Source: Cheilinus undulatus (Eukaryota; Chordata; Actinopteri; Labriformes; Labridae). Taken from it: a stretch of 64,000 bases of DNA. The DNA is taken from assembly GCF_018320785.1 (NCBI RefSeq), contig NC_054885.1, forward strand, positions 6,212,921-6,276,920. The letters run 5' to 3'. This document shows positions 46,718 through 59,000 of the stretch, piece after piece. Below the pieces are notes generated by a model. That model worked only from the letters and a program-made list of their open reading frames with translations, was not told the DNA's origin and did no database searches. Positions within the stretch are counted from its first letter, which is position 1; every line of letters starts with the position of its first letter. The translations under genes were made by a program, and so were the position numbers.

Positions 46718-47672
46718 TACACTATGTGGACAAAAGTATTCAGATGTCTGTCCTTTACTCTAATGGGGACTGTAATGACATTGTATTCAAATACATGTAC
46801 TTTAACATGGATGGTATTAAAGTACATGTATGCTGGTATCTTGAAGCAAGGTCTGGTGAATTTGAACAACCTATTGGCCACTTAACCTGACACGCCAGAT
46901 GGATGTGTTTCACTCATCCGTCTAGAAAACCTTCCATAGACTGTGTTTGGGAAAGGGCAGAGGCTTTGAAAAAAAATTTGGGAGCGTAATTGGATAAATA
47001 TTCTGTCACATCTTTTCGGGCCAATCAGAGCAACAAAACACGTGATGTAGCTGCTTCCGAGGTGCGGCACTACCAAGGAGTAAACTCCATAGGGAACTGC
47101 ATAACGAGAACCATGGAGACTTCAGACATGTCAGCACACGACTTTTGTCGTTTTTGAAAAGAAAACAACTCCCTGCTGTTCTTTGTTCTTCTTTTAACGA
47201 TGAAATTTCATTAAGTTCTGATAAAACTGGCGCTTTAGCAGCATCCACATTAATCTCTAATTGATCTCTAGTTGCACCGGCCTATTGTCGCTGCTTGCTT
47301 ACATCATGACTCCGCTGCGCCTGAAAGTACTGCCACTCGTCCCTGATTGGTCCTGTCACTTTCTAACCGGGCTCAAACAGTTCAGATGGGGGCTTTGCAA
47401 GATTGATTCGCCAGTGAGAAACACAGAAATTGGCAAATCCATCTGCTTTGCAAGGTTATTGGCCACTGGGACAGGTTAATAGTTCAAAGACTGCCCTTCA
47501 TTACATAACATTAATAAAAAAAAAATGTGAGAGTAAAATCCCAACCCTGGTACCAGATCAGAACAACCCATGTAGACTGCATGGTTGGGTGCTTGATTTT
47601 ATACACCTGTGGCAATGGGTCTGATTGAATAGCCTGAATTCAATGATTAACAGGAGTGGCCAAATACACTAT
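46718..47672. mobile_element. Tc1-type MITE (ACTATGTGGACAAAAG end) carrying a nested element
   Basis: The left end TACACTATGTGGACAAAAGT and the right part GAGTGGCCAAATACACTATA match a common fish TcMar MITE; the right terminus is deleted internally. It is interrupted at 46883-47458. Confidence 0.6.
46883..47458. mobile_element. Nested MITE (576 bp) with 9-bp TSD
   Basis: The TSD TTGGCCACT occurs at 46874-46882 and 47459-47467. The ends TAACCTGACACGCCAGATGG and, inward from the right, TAACCTTGCAAAGCAGATGG form an imperfect TIR. A 9-bp duplication suggests a Mutator-like element. A 105-codon-scale interior shows no transposase. Confidence 0.75.
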
Positions 47673-47679
47673 AAACATG

Positions 47680-48770
47680 CTATGTTGCCTGTTTTTGTAA
47701 AAACAAAAATATTTAAAAACATTAGATCAGGACATTAATACCATTTGATAGCTGGAAACTTAAATGTTATCCTGTTTGAGCCTTTGCACCTGTTCGTTTT
47801 TAAACTCATTTCTTTGTCCTTGGATGAAGTTTTTTTTTTTCAGATATTTTAACATATTTTTCAATAACTTTATGTTTGCATTTCATGTCTGTGCATTTTT
47901 AAGGTATTACAAATTTAAAAATGTACCTATTCAACTTGCAATAAATATTTTAACTGTTGCTGCCTTTTACCAGGACTTAAAGCGTTCAAATGTTTGATAT
48001 TTAATGGCGCTTTTAGGCGTTACACATTTCAAAATGTACCATTAAAAATTTCAGTGAGGCCTGAACTTGCAGTTCTAACTTTTCTATTATATCAAAGCGG
48101 CTTTTCAAGCTCTGCTGGTCTTCATCACATAAATTAGATACTTTCTCATTGACAAAGAGCAGCCGTCCTCAAAACGTCGCTTTAGTGAAATAAATTTTTC
48201 AGACTTTGTCGCCTGTGCTGTGAATGCTTTTTGTTTTACCAGAATTCAAAGTTTAAACCATTTAAAGCCTTGTTTTTCTATCACGAGTTTCCAGGGAGAC
48301 TTTTCTGTGCTACTCTGGACTATTTCAGGTGTCCAAATATAAAAAAAGACTTTTTTTATCCATGTATATAAACAAACTGTTTTCAATCTCTATCTTTCGA
48401 CAATATAAGCGATTTCCTTCATTACTTTTATTTTCTCCTTTAATTTTTCTTTGATATTTTTTTCATTACACAAAGTAACACTTTTGTTCTTTTTTTTTTT
48501 CCAAAAATGTATTCCTGTTTCCCATTCCAACCAACAACACTTTAACTTTTTCAACTGTTTCCCTATCATATATAACTTAAAATGTTCAGTCAAGGGTTTC
48601 CTGTGTTACTTTTAGGTAAATACCTGTTAAAAGCTGCCATCCATGCTCATATGTAATCATTTCAGTAAACTTTTCCATCACTACTTCCATACCTTTAAAC
48701 TTACTTCTTATTCTTTATCAATTTGTTTCACACCATCTACATTTACTTCTTCAACTCACTAAAAATTTTC
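47680..48770. other. Intergenic, T-rich, nothing recognised
   Basis: Between the GSG1-family gene and tcf20. No coding or repeat ends are seen. Confidence 0.4.
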
Positions 48771-48784
48771 TAAAAAGTTTTAAA

Positions 48785-49690
48785 AAACAGATGAGAAACA
48801 AAGTCATTGGCATCTATCCATCTGGAAGGGGTTACAAAACCAAATCCAAGGCTCTGGGACTCCAGCAAACCATGGTGAGAGCCATTATCCACAATAGGGA
48901 AAACTTGGAACAGTGTTGAACCTTCCCAGGAGTGGCTGGCTTACCAAAATTACTCCAAGAGCACATCGAGGACTCATCCAAGAGGTCCCAAAAAACCCCA
49001 GAACATCTTAAGACCAGCAGGCCCCACCTGACTCAGTTAAGGTCAGTGTTCATGATTCAACAATAGGCAAGAGACCAGGCAAAAATAGCATCCATCGAAG
49101 AGTTCGATCGCCAAGACCACTGCTGACCAAAAGAACACAAAGACTTGTCTCATAATTGACTAACAACACCTTGATCATCCAAAGTCTTTTGGGAAGACGA
49201 TCTGATGGTCTGGGGCTGCTTGGACCACTTCCCATAATTGATGGAACCATGAGTTCTGCTCTCTACCATTAAACCCTGAAGGAGAATGTCCAGCCATCAG
49301 TTCCTGACCTCAAGCTTAAGCTTATGGAGCTGAACAATGATCCCAAAAACACCAGCAAGTCCAAGTCTGAATGGCTTAAAAACAAAATGAAGGTTTTGGA
49401 GTGGTCTAGTCAAAGTCTGGACTCAAATCTGATTGAGATGCTGAAGCATGACCTTAAACAGGCCATTCCTGCTGGACCACCCTCCAAGGTGGCTGAATTA
49501 AAACAATTCTGCAAAGAAGAGTGGGCCAAAATTCCTCCACAGTCATGTGAAAGAGTCACTGCCAGTCAATGCAAATGCTTGCTTGCAGTTGTTGCCGCCT
49601 GGGATGAAACAACCAGTTATCAGTTTAAGGGGGCAATGACTGTCACATAGGCCAAGTTTTCACTTAATGAATGAAATCATCATTTAAAAA
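48785..49690 (+). pseudogene. Decayed Tc1 transposase gene, third Tc1 lineage
   Basis: The plus strand reads LKNKMKVLEWSSQSLDSNLI, EMLKHDLKQAIPAGPPSKVA and ELKQFCKEEWAKIPPQSCER in an open stretch at 49324-49650, the C-terminal half of a Tc1 transposase including the DDE Glu region. The upstream half (48800-49320) is broken. The motif expected as DNDPKHT is NNDPKNT. Confidence 0.75.
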
Positions 49691-49799
49691 CTGTATTTTG
49701 CCTTTACTCAGGTGTGTAAACACAAAATCTTTGTGACAAATCTGAAAACAAACCCAAAAAAATCAGGAGGAAGGTACTTTTCTTGACAGAACTATGTAT

Positions 49800-51180
49800 C
49801 TTGGTTAAAGTTTGTCTCCTCCTTTTGTTTTCACTGACAGAGTCGCCATCTTTGACCTGGTACGATTACTGTTAGTCTTCAGAGAGTGAAAACATAACCA
49901 ATCTTCTAAATACAGCCCGAGGAGTCAGGATGTGGGGGTATAAAGGATGGAAAAACGAGGGAAAGAGGAAGCATAGGTGTGTAAATGACGGAAATAGCCC
50001 TAAGGAGCTTGTAAATATGACAACACATGCGCAAATTAAAGGGGGAAGTGAAATGAACCTGAAAGACAAGGCGTTAGCTGGAGTCAGAGGGGATCTAAAG
50101 AAATAAGAGGAGAAGTGTTGAACTTTTTTCTCTGTGTATTCATATTTCATATACATATTGACAGGTTTCTGATACAGCATGGTTTGATAGTCTAACTGTC
50201 TTCTCAGTTTGTTTTTTTTACAAGAATAACAATAAAAAATGATAAAGACAACACCATGTACGACTCCTTTTTTTAAATTTCATGGCAATGCTTCTGTTGA
50301 ATGGATTTTCCAATCAAAACGCTCACTGAAGGATGAAATCATTTCAAAGTACTTGGTAAGGCTCACTTCTGATTGGCCAGAACGGTCAGCCGTTTTTATG
50401 ACACCATCTCCGTCAGTTTTTACATCTGTCCATCGAACGTAGCTTCCTCTGCAGCACTTTTTACACTCCTCAACGCCCTGTCAGCACGTTTAAAGATGGC
50501 TGACGCTTTAGTCCATAGTGTTTTTCCTCTTCTTCCTTCTCTTTGCACATTTTTGTACTTGAAAAATAAGATTGTGTCCGTCTGATTTTTCGTGAATACT
50601 ATCTGTACCGTAAAAACCCCAGCGATGAAAAATAAGAACACTTTTCAAAAGGACCAAAAAAAATGGAATCAAAGACCCAGATATTTTCACACATACGCAC
50701 ACAACACTCGCTCGCTTCTCGCTCACGCACGTGACATTTGAAAGGCAACTAATGTCCGTTCTCCAAGGCAATAATGTCTTTGTGGCAAACTTCGACCCTG
50801 ACATTCCAGACGACGTCACTCTGGCTCCGCCTCCCTCTCCAGGAATGAAAAACAAAACTCCAATAATGTGTTTAAAGTGAGATACATCCATTTCATCTTC
50901 ATGAGTAAATAACGATGAGAATACAAAATAATAATGATGCTAAAATAATACTTGTGGTCATCCTAATGTAAGATAGAGTACTACATGTGAGAAGACACAA
51001 AAATCATTTCTTCTCAGGGTTTCAAACCCAAATTTGCTCCAAGAACTTCTTTCAAAGCGAACAAAAGACAAACAGAGAAAATAACTGATGATATGAAGAG
51101 TTTAACACCAACACGAGCCCAGAGAGGGAGTTTGTTTCTTTTGTTCTTTACAGGAAAGTTCCTTCAGCTTCTCCATCCGT
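49800..51180. other. Intergenic DNA downstream of tcf20, possible 3' UTR extension
   Basis: No gene is recognised. A longer tcf20 3' UTR could reach in here, but no clear minus-strand AATAAA is seen. Confidence 0.35.
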
Positions 51181-51189
51181 CCTGACGTC

Positions 51190-53050
51190 TCATTTATACT
51201 TTAAATTTTTTTTTAATTGTTAATCCGCTCCTTTACGTTGCATGTCCATGTCCTTTTTTTCTTTTTCAGCTTTAAGTAAAGAGCAAATACTTCTTTTAGA
51301 AAAAAAAAAGGTTTCTTTTTTCCATTGTCTTCAAAGTAAATAATGCTGATTCCTGTTGAGAAATTGTACATTCCCTTTTGTTTGTTCTCCACCACAGATG
51401 TCACTCCTGTCCTCTCACATTTGGGGCTGCTTCACAAACACGACTCATGTTAATGTCCCACCCAACCTGGAAGAAAGCACAACCAAGAGGTTAGTATGAA
51501 CTGTTGATGAAACCAGATGACTATTTCCTTATCTAGCTTAACAGGCATTTAAATACTGTCAAGTCTACAGTGGATAAAATGCTCAGGAAACAGTCAAATT
51601 CGAAGCATTATCGAACCGTGCCCGGGCACACTTTTGTATGTACTCAGTCTGAAACAGCAGGTGGCGATATGCACGTAGCTGGTTTACAATGCCGCAAAGG
51701 AGGAGAAAGAAAAAGATTGTTTTTGTTGGACCCAGTAAAAAGTCCATCCTGCATCCATTGATGATTAAAATCACTTTTAAGATGCCAGCAACTTCGCTCT
51801 TCGTATCTGCACATCTACGTGCAGCTCAGAGGATTAAATGGGCTCACGCTGCAAAGATACAGCACTTTCTGAGGTGACAGGAGACTTTTTACTGCCTTTG
51901 CATCTCGTCTCACTGCCTCCAACCTGTGTTCATCTGTAAGGTGAGTCACAACAGACCATTTATTGACTGGATTCTGATGATTTCCGCCCTTTATTGAGGA
52001 AAAATGTGAACAAACTGCCTTGCTGTTTAAAGAAGTTTAGTTTTTACGATGCTGTCATAAAGCTGATTTGATGCTCTGTCCCGAATTTCGAAAAACATCT
52101 CAAATATCGCTAAACATTTTTTGCTCTCATTAGGAGGTTTTTCAGACTTTCCAATATATACAAATATATCGCAAAAGTGCAATGGAAACACCTTTTCGGC
52201 ATTTATAAGTCACAGGACGTAACGGATGGTGTCACATGACCAGTTCACTCTGAGACAACATGACGTGGTACGTGTGGACAGAAGAGGAGACCGAGACTTT
52301 TCTTAATATCACACTTATACTCTGATATGTGGTTTTTGACAACATACGGAATTTGCCTCTGAACTATCATCCATTGCCTTCATCTTTTGTTCAAAATTAG
52401 CAAGGCATCTGCTGCAGATGTAATCATACACGCAACAGGTTTTTAGCATCCAGCATCCTTGCAGCGGTGTCTCGCAAGATGAGAATTTGCAAGAATTGCA
52501 ATGCCCATGCCCAAAACTCCCTTCAATGGAAACACAATTGAAAGCGCAATCATACTTAGACGAAATTTAAGAAATAGCACTTTTATTTTGTGAAAGATTG
52601 TAATGGAAACCCAGCTACTTTATATGAGGAGCTTTCCCAGATGAATTCAAAATATATCCATGCAGTAGAGATATTGAACAGTCTCCTGGCCATGTCAGTT
52701 TCCTGGTTATTATTTGATGATTTACAGCGATATGATTGCAGACCATGGGCTAACAGAGTCAGCATTTTATTGTGCAAATTTTAACTTAAAATATACCTAT
52801 TTTGCTCAACACAGTGAAGTAAAAAGATTGTTTCTTAAGTTAAGAGACACAAAGACTCACTCAGTGTGAGCTTTTTATCATCTTTACAGTGATATCAATT
52901 TCTGTCTCCGGTCTTCAGGGTTGGATGAATAGAAAAGTCAAAGTCCTATACTGATTTATCAATGCACAGAGAGACTCCACAAAACACAAACAACTAAGTC
53001 CATACTTACAGCTCCATGACTCCTCCAGCTCCTCTTCTTCTGTGTTTCTC
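51190..53050 (-). other. tcf20: tcf20 3' UTR, spliced
   Basis: After the TGA the last coding exon continues to a strong donor (exon end 53010, then GTAAGTATGG). An acceptor (CTTTCTTCCAG, exon start 51466) opens a probable terminal 3' UTR exon. Minus-strand ATTAAA at 51217-51212 and TATAAA near 51197 are the best poly(A) candidates, but a longer UTR is not excluded. If the 53110-53010 exon were skipped, the frame would run about 20 residues into the 51466 exon, giving an alternative C-terminus. Confidence 0.45.
51600..52615 (+). repeat. MITE-like region with Myb/SANT-like relic (tcf20 3' intron)
   Basis: ACGTAGCTGGTTTACAATGC at 51674 and TAATGGAAACCCAGCTAC at 52601 form a partial inverted pair (GTAGCTGG / CCAGCTAC). 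Near 52265 the plus strand reads WYVWTEEETETFLNI, like the Myb/SANT-type domain of Harbinger elements. Boundaries are tentative. Confidence 0.4.
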
Positions 53051-56000
53051 TCAGCCTCTCTCTGACTGTTCCAGGTAAACTGACTTGGTTGGCCGGACAC
53101 TCTGGGTAAACTGAGAGGGGAGAACAGGAAGAAAGGGTTAGTGAAACAAAACAACAAAGAAAGAGAGGACATTGCCTGGGTGACTGGCAGAGTTTAAAGG
53201 AATTAATCACAACAGTTCAGAATGGGATTAGTTTGAGAAACAAAAGAAAAGGCTTTTACTATGAATTTCCTTAATAAACATTATAAATAACCAACCTCTC
53301 CTTTTTTACCTTGTGCTTCGGACACCGCAGCGAGAAGTTATCTTCATTCAGAGAGCAATCTGATTAAAAAACAATACATCAGTGTTTACTCATATTAACA
53401 GACATGTGCTGTGTATATTCACTGTGTTTATGAGTTAAAGGTCACATATTTTACCACTTTAAGACAAGTTTATATTGGTCTCAAAGATCTCCAAAACATG
53501 CTTGAGAAGTTTGATTTTGAAAAAACACTTGAGTATTTGATTTTTGTATGTCTAAAAACCCCTTTGATTCAGCCCTGCTCAGAACGAGCCGTTTCTGTGT
53601 CTGTGGCTTTAAATGTTACTGAGCTGTCTGACTCCGCTCCTCTCAGGAAATGGATGTGGCTCTCCTGATCCGCCTCTCAGCTGGTTGAGGATCAGAAGAG
53701 GAGGGCGTAACTTTCTTCCAAGTGGGGAGGGCTAACCGAACCTGGGGGCGGGGCTAACTCCCCACATGAAAGATGAAGGGGGGGGGTCTGATTCTTGGGG
53801 GAGTGTAAACGGGCCAGGGGTACATATTATCACTAAAAAAGCTTGAAAAAGTTTGTTTTGCATGATATGTGACTTTTAAATGAACCTACTCACCTGCTTC
53901 GATAGCACACAGGTAGTGGTAGCGGAGTGTACAGCCTTTGCTGTAGCAGCCCAGGGTTGACCCCACCATGTCACAATATGAGCAGCTCTGAGCAGAAACA
54001 GACAGAACAAATTTAAACTATTTAAACTATCAGGAAAATGATCAAAACAGTGCACTGTATCTTTAACACTATTAACAATTTACTCCCAAGAAAAATGATT
54101 CAATATTTAGCCCAGAGGCTAAGTCAGGCCTCTACACAGCCTCAAACAGATATTTAATTAAATGTTCTTTCTTGCAGACATTACCACTGAAGCTGTGGCT
54201 GCCACACAGAACTAGGATCAGTTTGCACAACTTTAGCTGCCGTGGCGCCAGAATTTTTAAACTTTGGAACGATTCTAGTAATAATCAAACAATATATCGA
54301 CAAAAACAAAAGTCCTACAATCAAACCCCTTCACAGTGTCTAACTTCAACTGTGCACAAACACCTATTTAATAAGGAAGATTAGGGCTGGACCAAAAACA
54401 TTATCTTAAAGTTTTTAGCTAAACTGCGATACTCAATATATAACTTAGAAACATTACTTCTAAGTCAATTCAACATGAGCAAAATCTCAAACATCACAGT
54501 CATCTATATCGACAGCCAGCTGCACATAGTCAACACAGCTATAATACAAGTGATATTGTCTTTCCTGGATCTCTCGTTTGGATTTATATCATTTAGCAAT
54601 AATAGTATTGCTCAAACTTAAAATAGATGCTATTTTGGAAGACACAACACTTTTCAATACAACAGATAAGTGGTTTTCAAATGATTTTTTGCCCAATGCA
54701 AACCTTAGATGAAGCCAAAAGGCACAGTATATGTAAAATAATTTATGATTTATATCTCTTTTACACAAATTGTGCACATATCTTCATATACTGTCTGGTT
54801 TTGTTGTAGATTTTTATGTTGTTATCCTTCTGACTCTGTCTACTGCTGTTGAGGAACAAAATTTTGTTAGATTGCACACAATGAGAATAAGGTATTTTGT
54901 AAATATACAGTGTAGGGATGCATGATATTGAATTTTGTGGATATCATTATGCAGAAATTTACAGATTAATTTTAGACGATATTGATATTCAAATATGTTT
55001 TACATTACTAAAATTCAGTCCTTTGAACACAATTTAAAGTTTGAGGATGAAAAAAAAAGCTTTTTTTCAAACACTTTAAAGTTTACAGAATGAGGATGAA
55101 AAAAAAAGATCTTAATTAACATAGGCCTGTAAGTCCAGCCCAAAACTCCACTAATTTATTAGTATATATGGCCAAATTTTACAGATGATACATGCTGATA
55201 TTCACGGCCAAATATCAGTTGTAAACATCGGCAAAAAATTTGACATCTGCCAATACTGCTTTCAGGCTGATAATATTGTGCATCGTAAAAATAGACCTTT
55301 TTGCAAATTTATTTTAAAATATAAAAAATGAAATATCACGCTGACAGAAGTATTTAGACCCTTTGCAAAACAAAGTAAATTTAGCTCAAATTCATTCCAT
55401 TTCCCTTCTTCTATGCTGTGATGTTTCTACACATCATTGGAGTCCACCTGTGGTAAATTAAACTGATTGGGAAGGATTTGGAAAGGCCTTTAGATGACAA
55501 TGATATCAGAGCAAAAACCAAGCCATGAGGTCAAAGGACCTGTCTGCAGAGCTCAGAGACAGGATTGTTAAAAGGCACAGATCTGGGGAACTCTACAAGA
55601 AAGTTCTGCTTCACTGGAGGTTCCCAAGAGAAGAGTGGCCTCCATAACTCTCAGATGGAAGAAGTTTGGTACAACCAGGACTCTTCCGAGAGCTGGTCGC
55701 CTGGTCAAACTGAGTAATCAGGGGAGAAGGGCCTTAGGAACCTTATGGTCACTGACTGAGCTGCAGAGATCCTGTGTGGAGATGGGACAAAGTTCTAGAC
55801 AGACAACCATCACTGCAGCCCTCCCCTGATCTGGGTTTTATAGCAGAGTGGCTTTATGGAAGCCTCTCCTCAGTGCAAAAAACACGAAAAGCCAACTTGG
55901 GGATTTCACACTGAAAAGAGGCTTCCTTTTAGCCGCTCTGCCATGAAGTCCAAATCAGATCCTTCTGGAACTTTGTCCCATCTCTGCAAAACAGCCTCTT

Positions 56001-59000
56001 TTACCACAGAGCAATTCTACTACCAGGGGGCTTTCAATTTCAACAACACGAGTACAGACCAGCACTGCCCATCTCTGTCATTAACCTCTTGTGTTGAATT
56101 GAGGAATCTGCTCGATAAAATCACAAAGATCATTGACCATGTTTTCTTCTTTACTCTAAATAAGCTCAGGACTTGGCTGCTTAAGTAGAAAGCATTAAGT
56201 AGAGTCAAGCTTGATTTAAAAAAAAGTATTTTACAAACTTTTCTTATTAAAAAAAGAATAATAATGAGCAATCATTACACATTTTAACTCATTACTTGAC
56301 ATAAATCTGCATAGAAGTCCACTCTGTATTTTTTAAACTGGCTTATTAAGTTGTAGACTGTTTTTGCTCTTCTTACCTATTTTAATGATCTTTTTTGAAT
56401 ATTGATGGTTTGTTTTAATGATTTTTAATGTTATCTTTTAATGAGTTTCTGTTTTTCTTTGACTTGATGCTTGCCTTGTAGCTGAAATGAGTTTGCCTTG
56501 CCTTGATCTTCTTCATAAATATTGACTCATAAAGAGGTGATAAAATATACCTTTTGTAGAAAATGTTTATTTCATTATATATATTCATAATATATTGCCC
56601 ACTGATATGTCTAATTAACACTGGAGTACTATAAATGTCTTCATAAATGAGTAATAAACTTGAGGAATCCCAAAACAAAAAGGTCAGATAAATAGAAAGG
56701 GTACTCACTGTTTCTCTGGCGCCATCTAGTGCCTCCTGCAGGCCATAAAGCCTCCCATTGACAAGGTACACTCCACTGGTCCATACTATACATCCCTCAT
56801 GGACCCACAGCTCCTCCGGGTCCATGGGCATCTGAGGCAGCTGGGCGAGCTGTGCCAGGGGTCCCAGAGAGTCCAGGGCTGGGGGAGGGGGCTGGAAAGG
56901 CAGGGATGCTTTGCTGTTGGATGGCACCATTCTGGGGGAATCATCGCTTGATTTGTGCCTCCTTTTAAAGCGGGGATGCGATGTCAGCTTTCTGTGCTGG
57001 GGTCGTTGTTGAGCTTCCTCTGGCGGCTGCGGAGGCTGTTTCTGAGTCTCGATCTCTAGGTCCGGCTCTCTCTTAAGCTCCGGTATGGGTCTGATATCCA
57101 AGTTCATGTCCCAGGTGAGAGATGATGTTTTACTGGTGGTGCTGGTGGTGGACGCCCAGTCAGACATGTGCATCATCATTTCCTCTCTACCAGCTAATGA
57201 GGCAGCTCTAAATGCAGAGGCGAAAGATGACGGGTTTGAATCCAGTCCCATGGGATCGTAACTCTCATCATAGGGCTTGGTGAACGGAGCGTCTTGTGTT
57301 TGTGTGTCTTGGAAAGAGCTCAAAGAATTCGAGCTTATGTCTGAGTTTGGTCCTGTTTTGTTTGTGCCTGTGGTTGCTAGACATTGTCTGACTTGGGGCT
57401 GATTCTTGGGGAGTTTTGCTGCATATTCAGCTGGATAGAAAGGCCCGTAGAGATCTCCGAGGTGTTTGTAATTTGCCCATTTCTGACAAAGGCAGCAAAG
57501 CAGACGGCCGGAGTGATTGGTCTCTGTAATCACAGGGCCTGAAACAACATAGCCAGATGAAGGGAGTGCTTTCCCTGTCTGAAGTGTTGTTTCCACCTCG
57601 TCTGACTCCCTTTTCTCTGTCTCTCTGTCTCTCCGAGATAACTGGGAGGAAAGCGCCGAGGTCAGGAGAGAATCAATTCCACTCCCGCTCGCTTTCCCTG
57701 CGACTGCACTACGCTCCCCTTTCATCTTGTCCTCCTCAGCATTTACAATGGTGCACACTGCCCCAATCTCTGGTACTTTTTTCTCCACATGTATGTGCGG
57801 AATAAACAGGCCCTTCCTGTTTTGATCCCCAAGTACCCTACTAGCGCTGAGGTTCGCCCCTGCCCCTAAAAGAGTTTCCGGGTCGACTTTAGCTGCTGAA
57901 GCAGACGCTGTAGCTCCTCTCCTCCGCCTTCTTTGCCGACCCCTTGCCTCAAGTGAGTCGTCTTCATCTTTCACACCTTTGCGTCTTCTTCTTGCAGGTT
58001 TGACCTCAGCCTCTGGCTGCGTGTCCTCACTTTCAGCATCTACTTTCACTACCTGCGTTAAGACGGGTGGTGCAAGTGGTGGAGTGTTTTGAAGGTCCAT
58101 AATAGGAGGGGCAACAGGTGCTGATGTGCTTATAGTCTGTACTGGTGGAGGGGGAGTTGTGGCAGCTGGAGTCGGAGTCAGAGGAGCTGGGGGAGCACTA
58201 ACTGTCGTGTTTTGAGCTTGGGCTTGAGTTTGGCTTGGCGCCTGCATCTGGGCTGGGTTCTGGGCCCGTTTCTGTTTGTTCACACTCCCTACAGGCCGGC
58301 CTTTCTTTTTGCCAGATGGGAAATAGCCTTTAGGCACAGTGCTCTCGGGTGGTTTGGTATCTTGTGGTGACAGACTGGACCTACCAGAGGACATGTGATG
58401 CTGTCTGTTGAGCATGTGTACTGGAGTGTGGCTATGATGGGGCGGAGTGGTGCCGTAATAGTCGCTGCCAGGATAATCATCAAACCCAATGCCAGTTTCT
58501 TGAAGTTTCTGTCGGAGAAGATTAGCAGCAGACTGCTCTCCTCTACGTGTCTCAAGCTGCTGGTAAGTGTTAGTGAAGTGTTGAATGTCTGACAGGGCAG
58601 ATGAAGATGGAGGTGGAGACCCCTGGACAGGGCGAGGAAGAGGCGGAGGAGGCGGTAATGGTCCAAGCAAAGCAAAGTCCTCCTTGTCTCCTGAAGCTGA
58701 TGCCACAGCAGCTCCTAATCCAAAGTCAAAGTCCTGTTGTTTTACAGTTTGGGATGTCTGATCACAAGGGAAGGCTGACAGAGGTAAAGGCCCAGCGTCA
58801 TCGACTCCTCTGAAGGGAATCATATCATTTAATGAGTGACTTTCATCCATGTAACTATCATCCCCTCCTCCTGCCCTGGGGAAATGGGCTAAGTCTTGGT
58901 CCTGTGAATCATTAAACGGTTGTATTTCTGAGTGAGAGAAACCTGTGAAATGATTTGACCCATCATCAGCATGGCCAGCTGGCTTCTTAATATTTGGAGT

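Noticed and set aside
53894..53987. Assigning the minus-strand gene to rai1
   Set aside because: The [40 protein letters not shown] and EQSERG segments match TCF20 and are absent or different in RAI1, although the ePHD and [17 protein letters not shown] are shared.
56415..56708. In-frame continuation of the giant tcf20 exon to a stop at 56415
   Set aside because: A strong donor (ACA then GTGAGTACCC) ends the exon at 56709. The downstream exons complete the PHD zinc ligands in phase, while the readthrough text is low-complexity and unlike TCF20.
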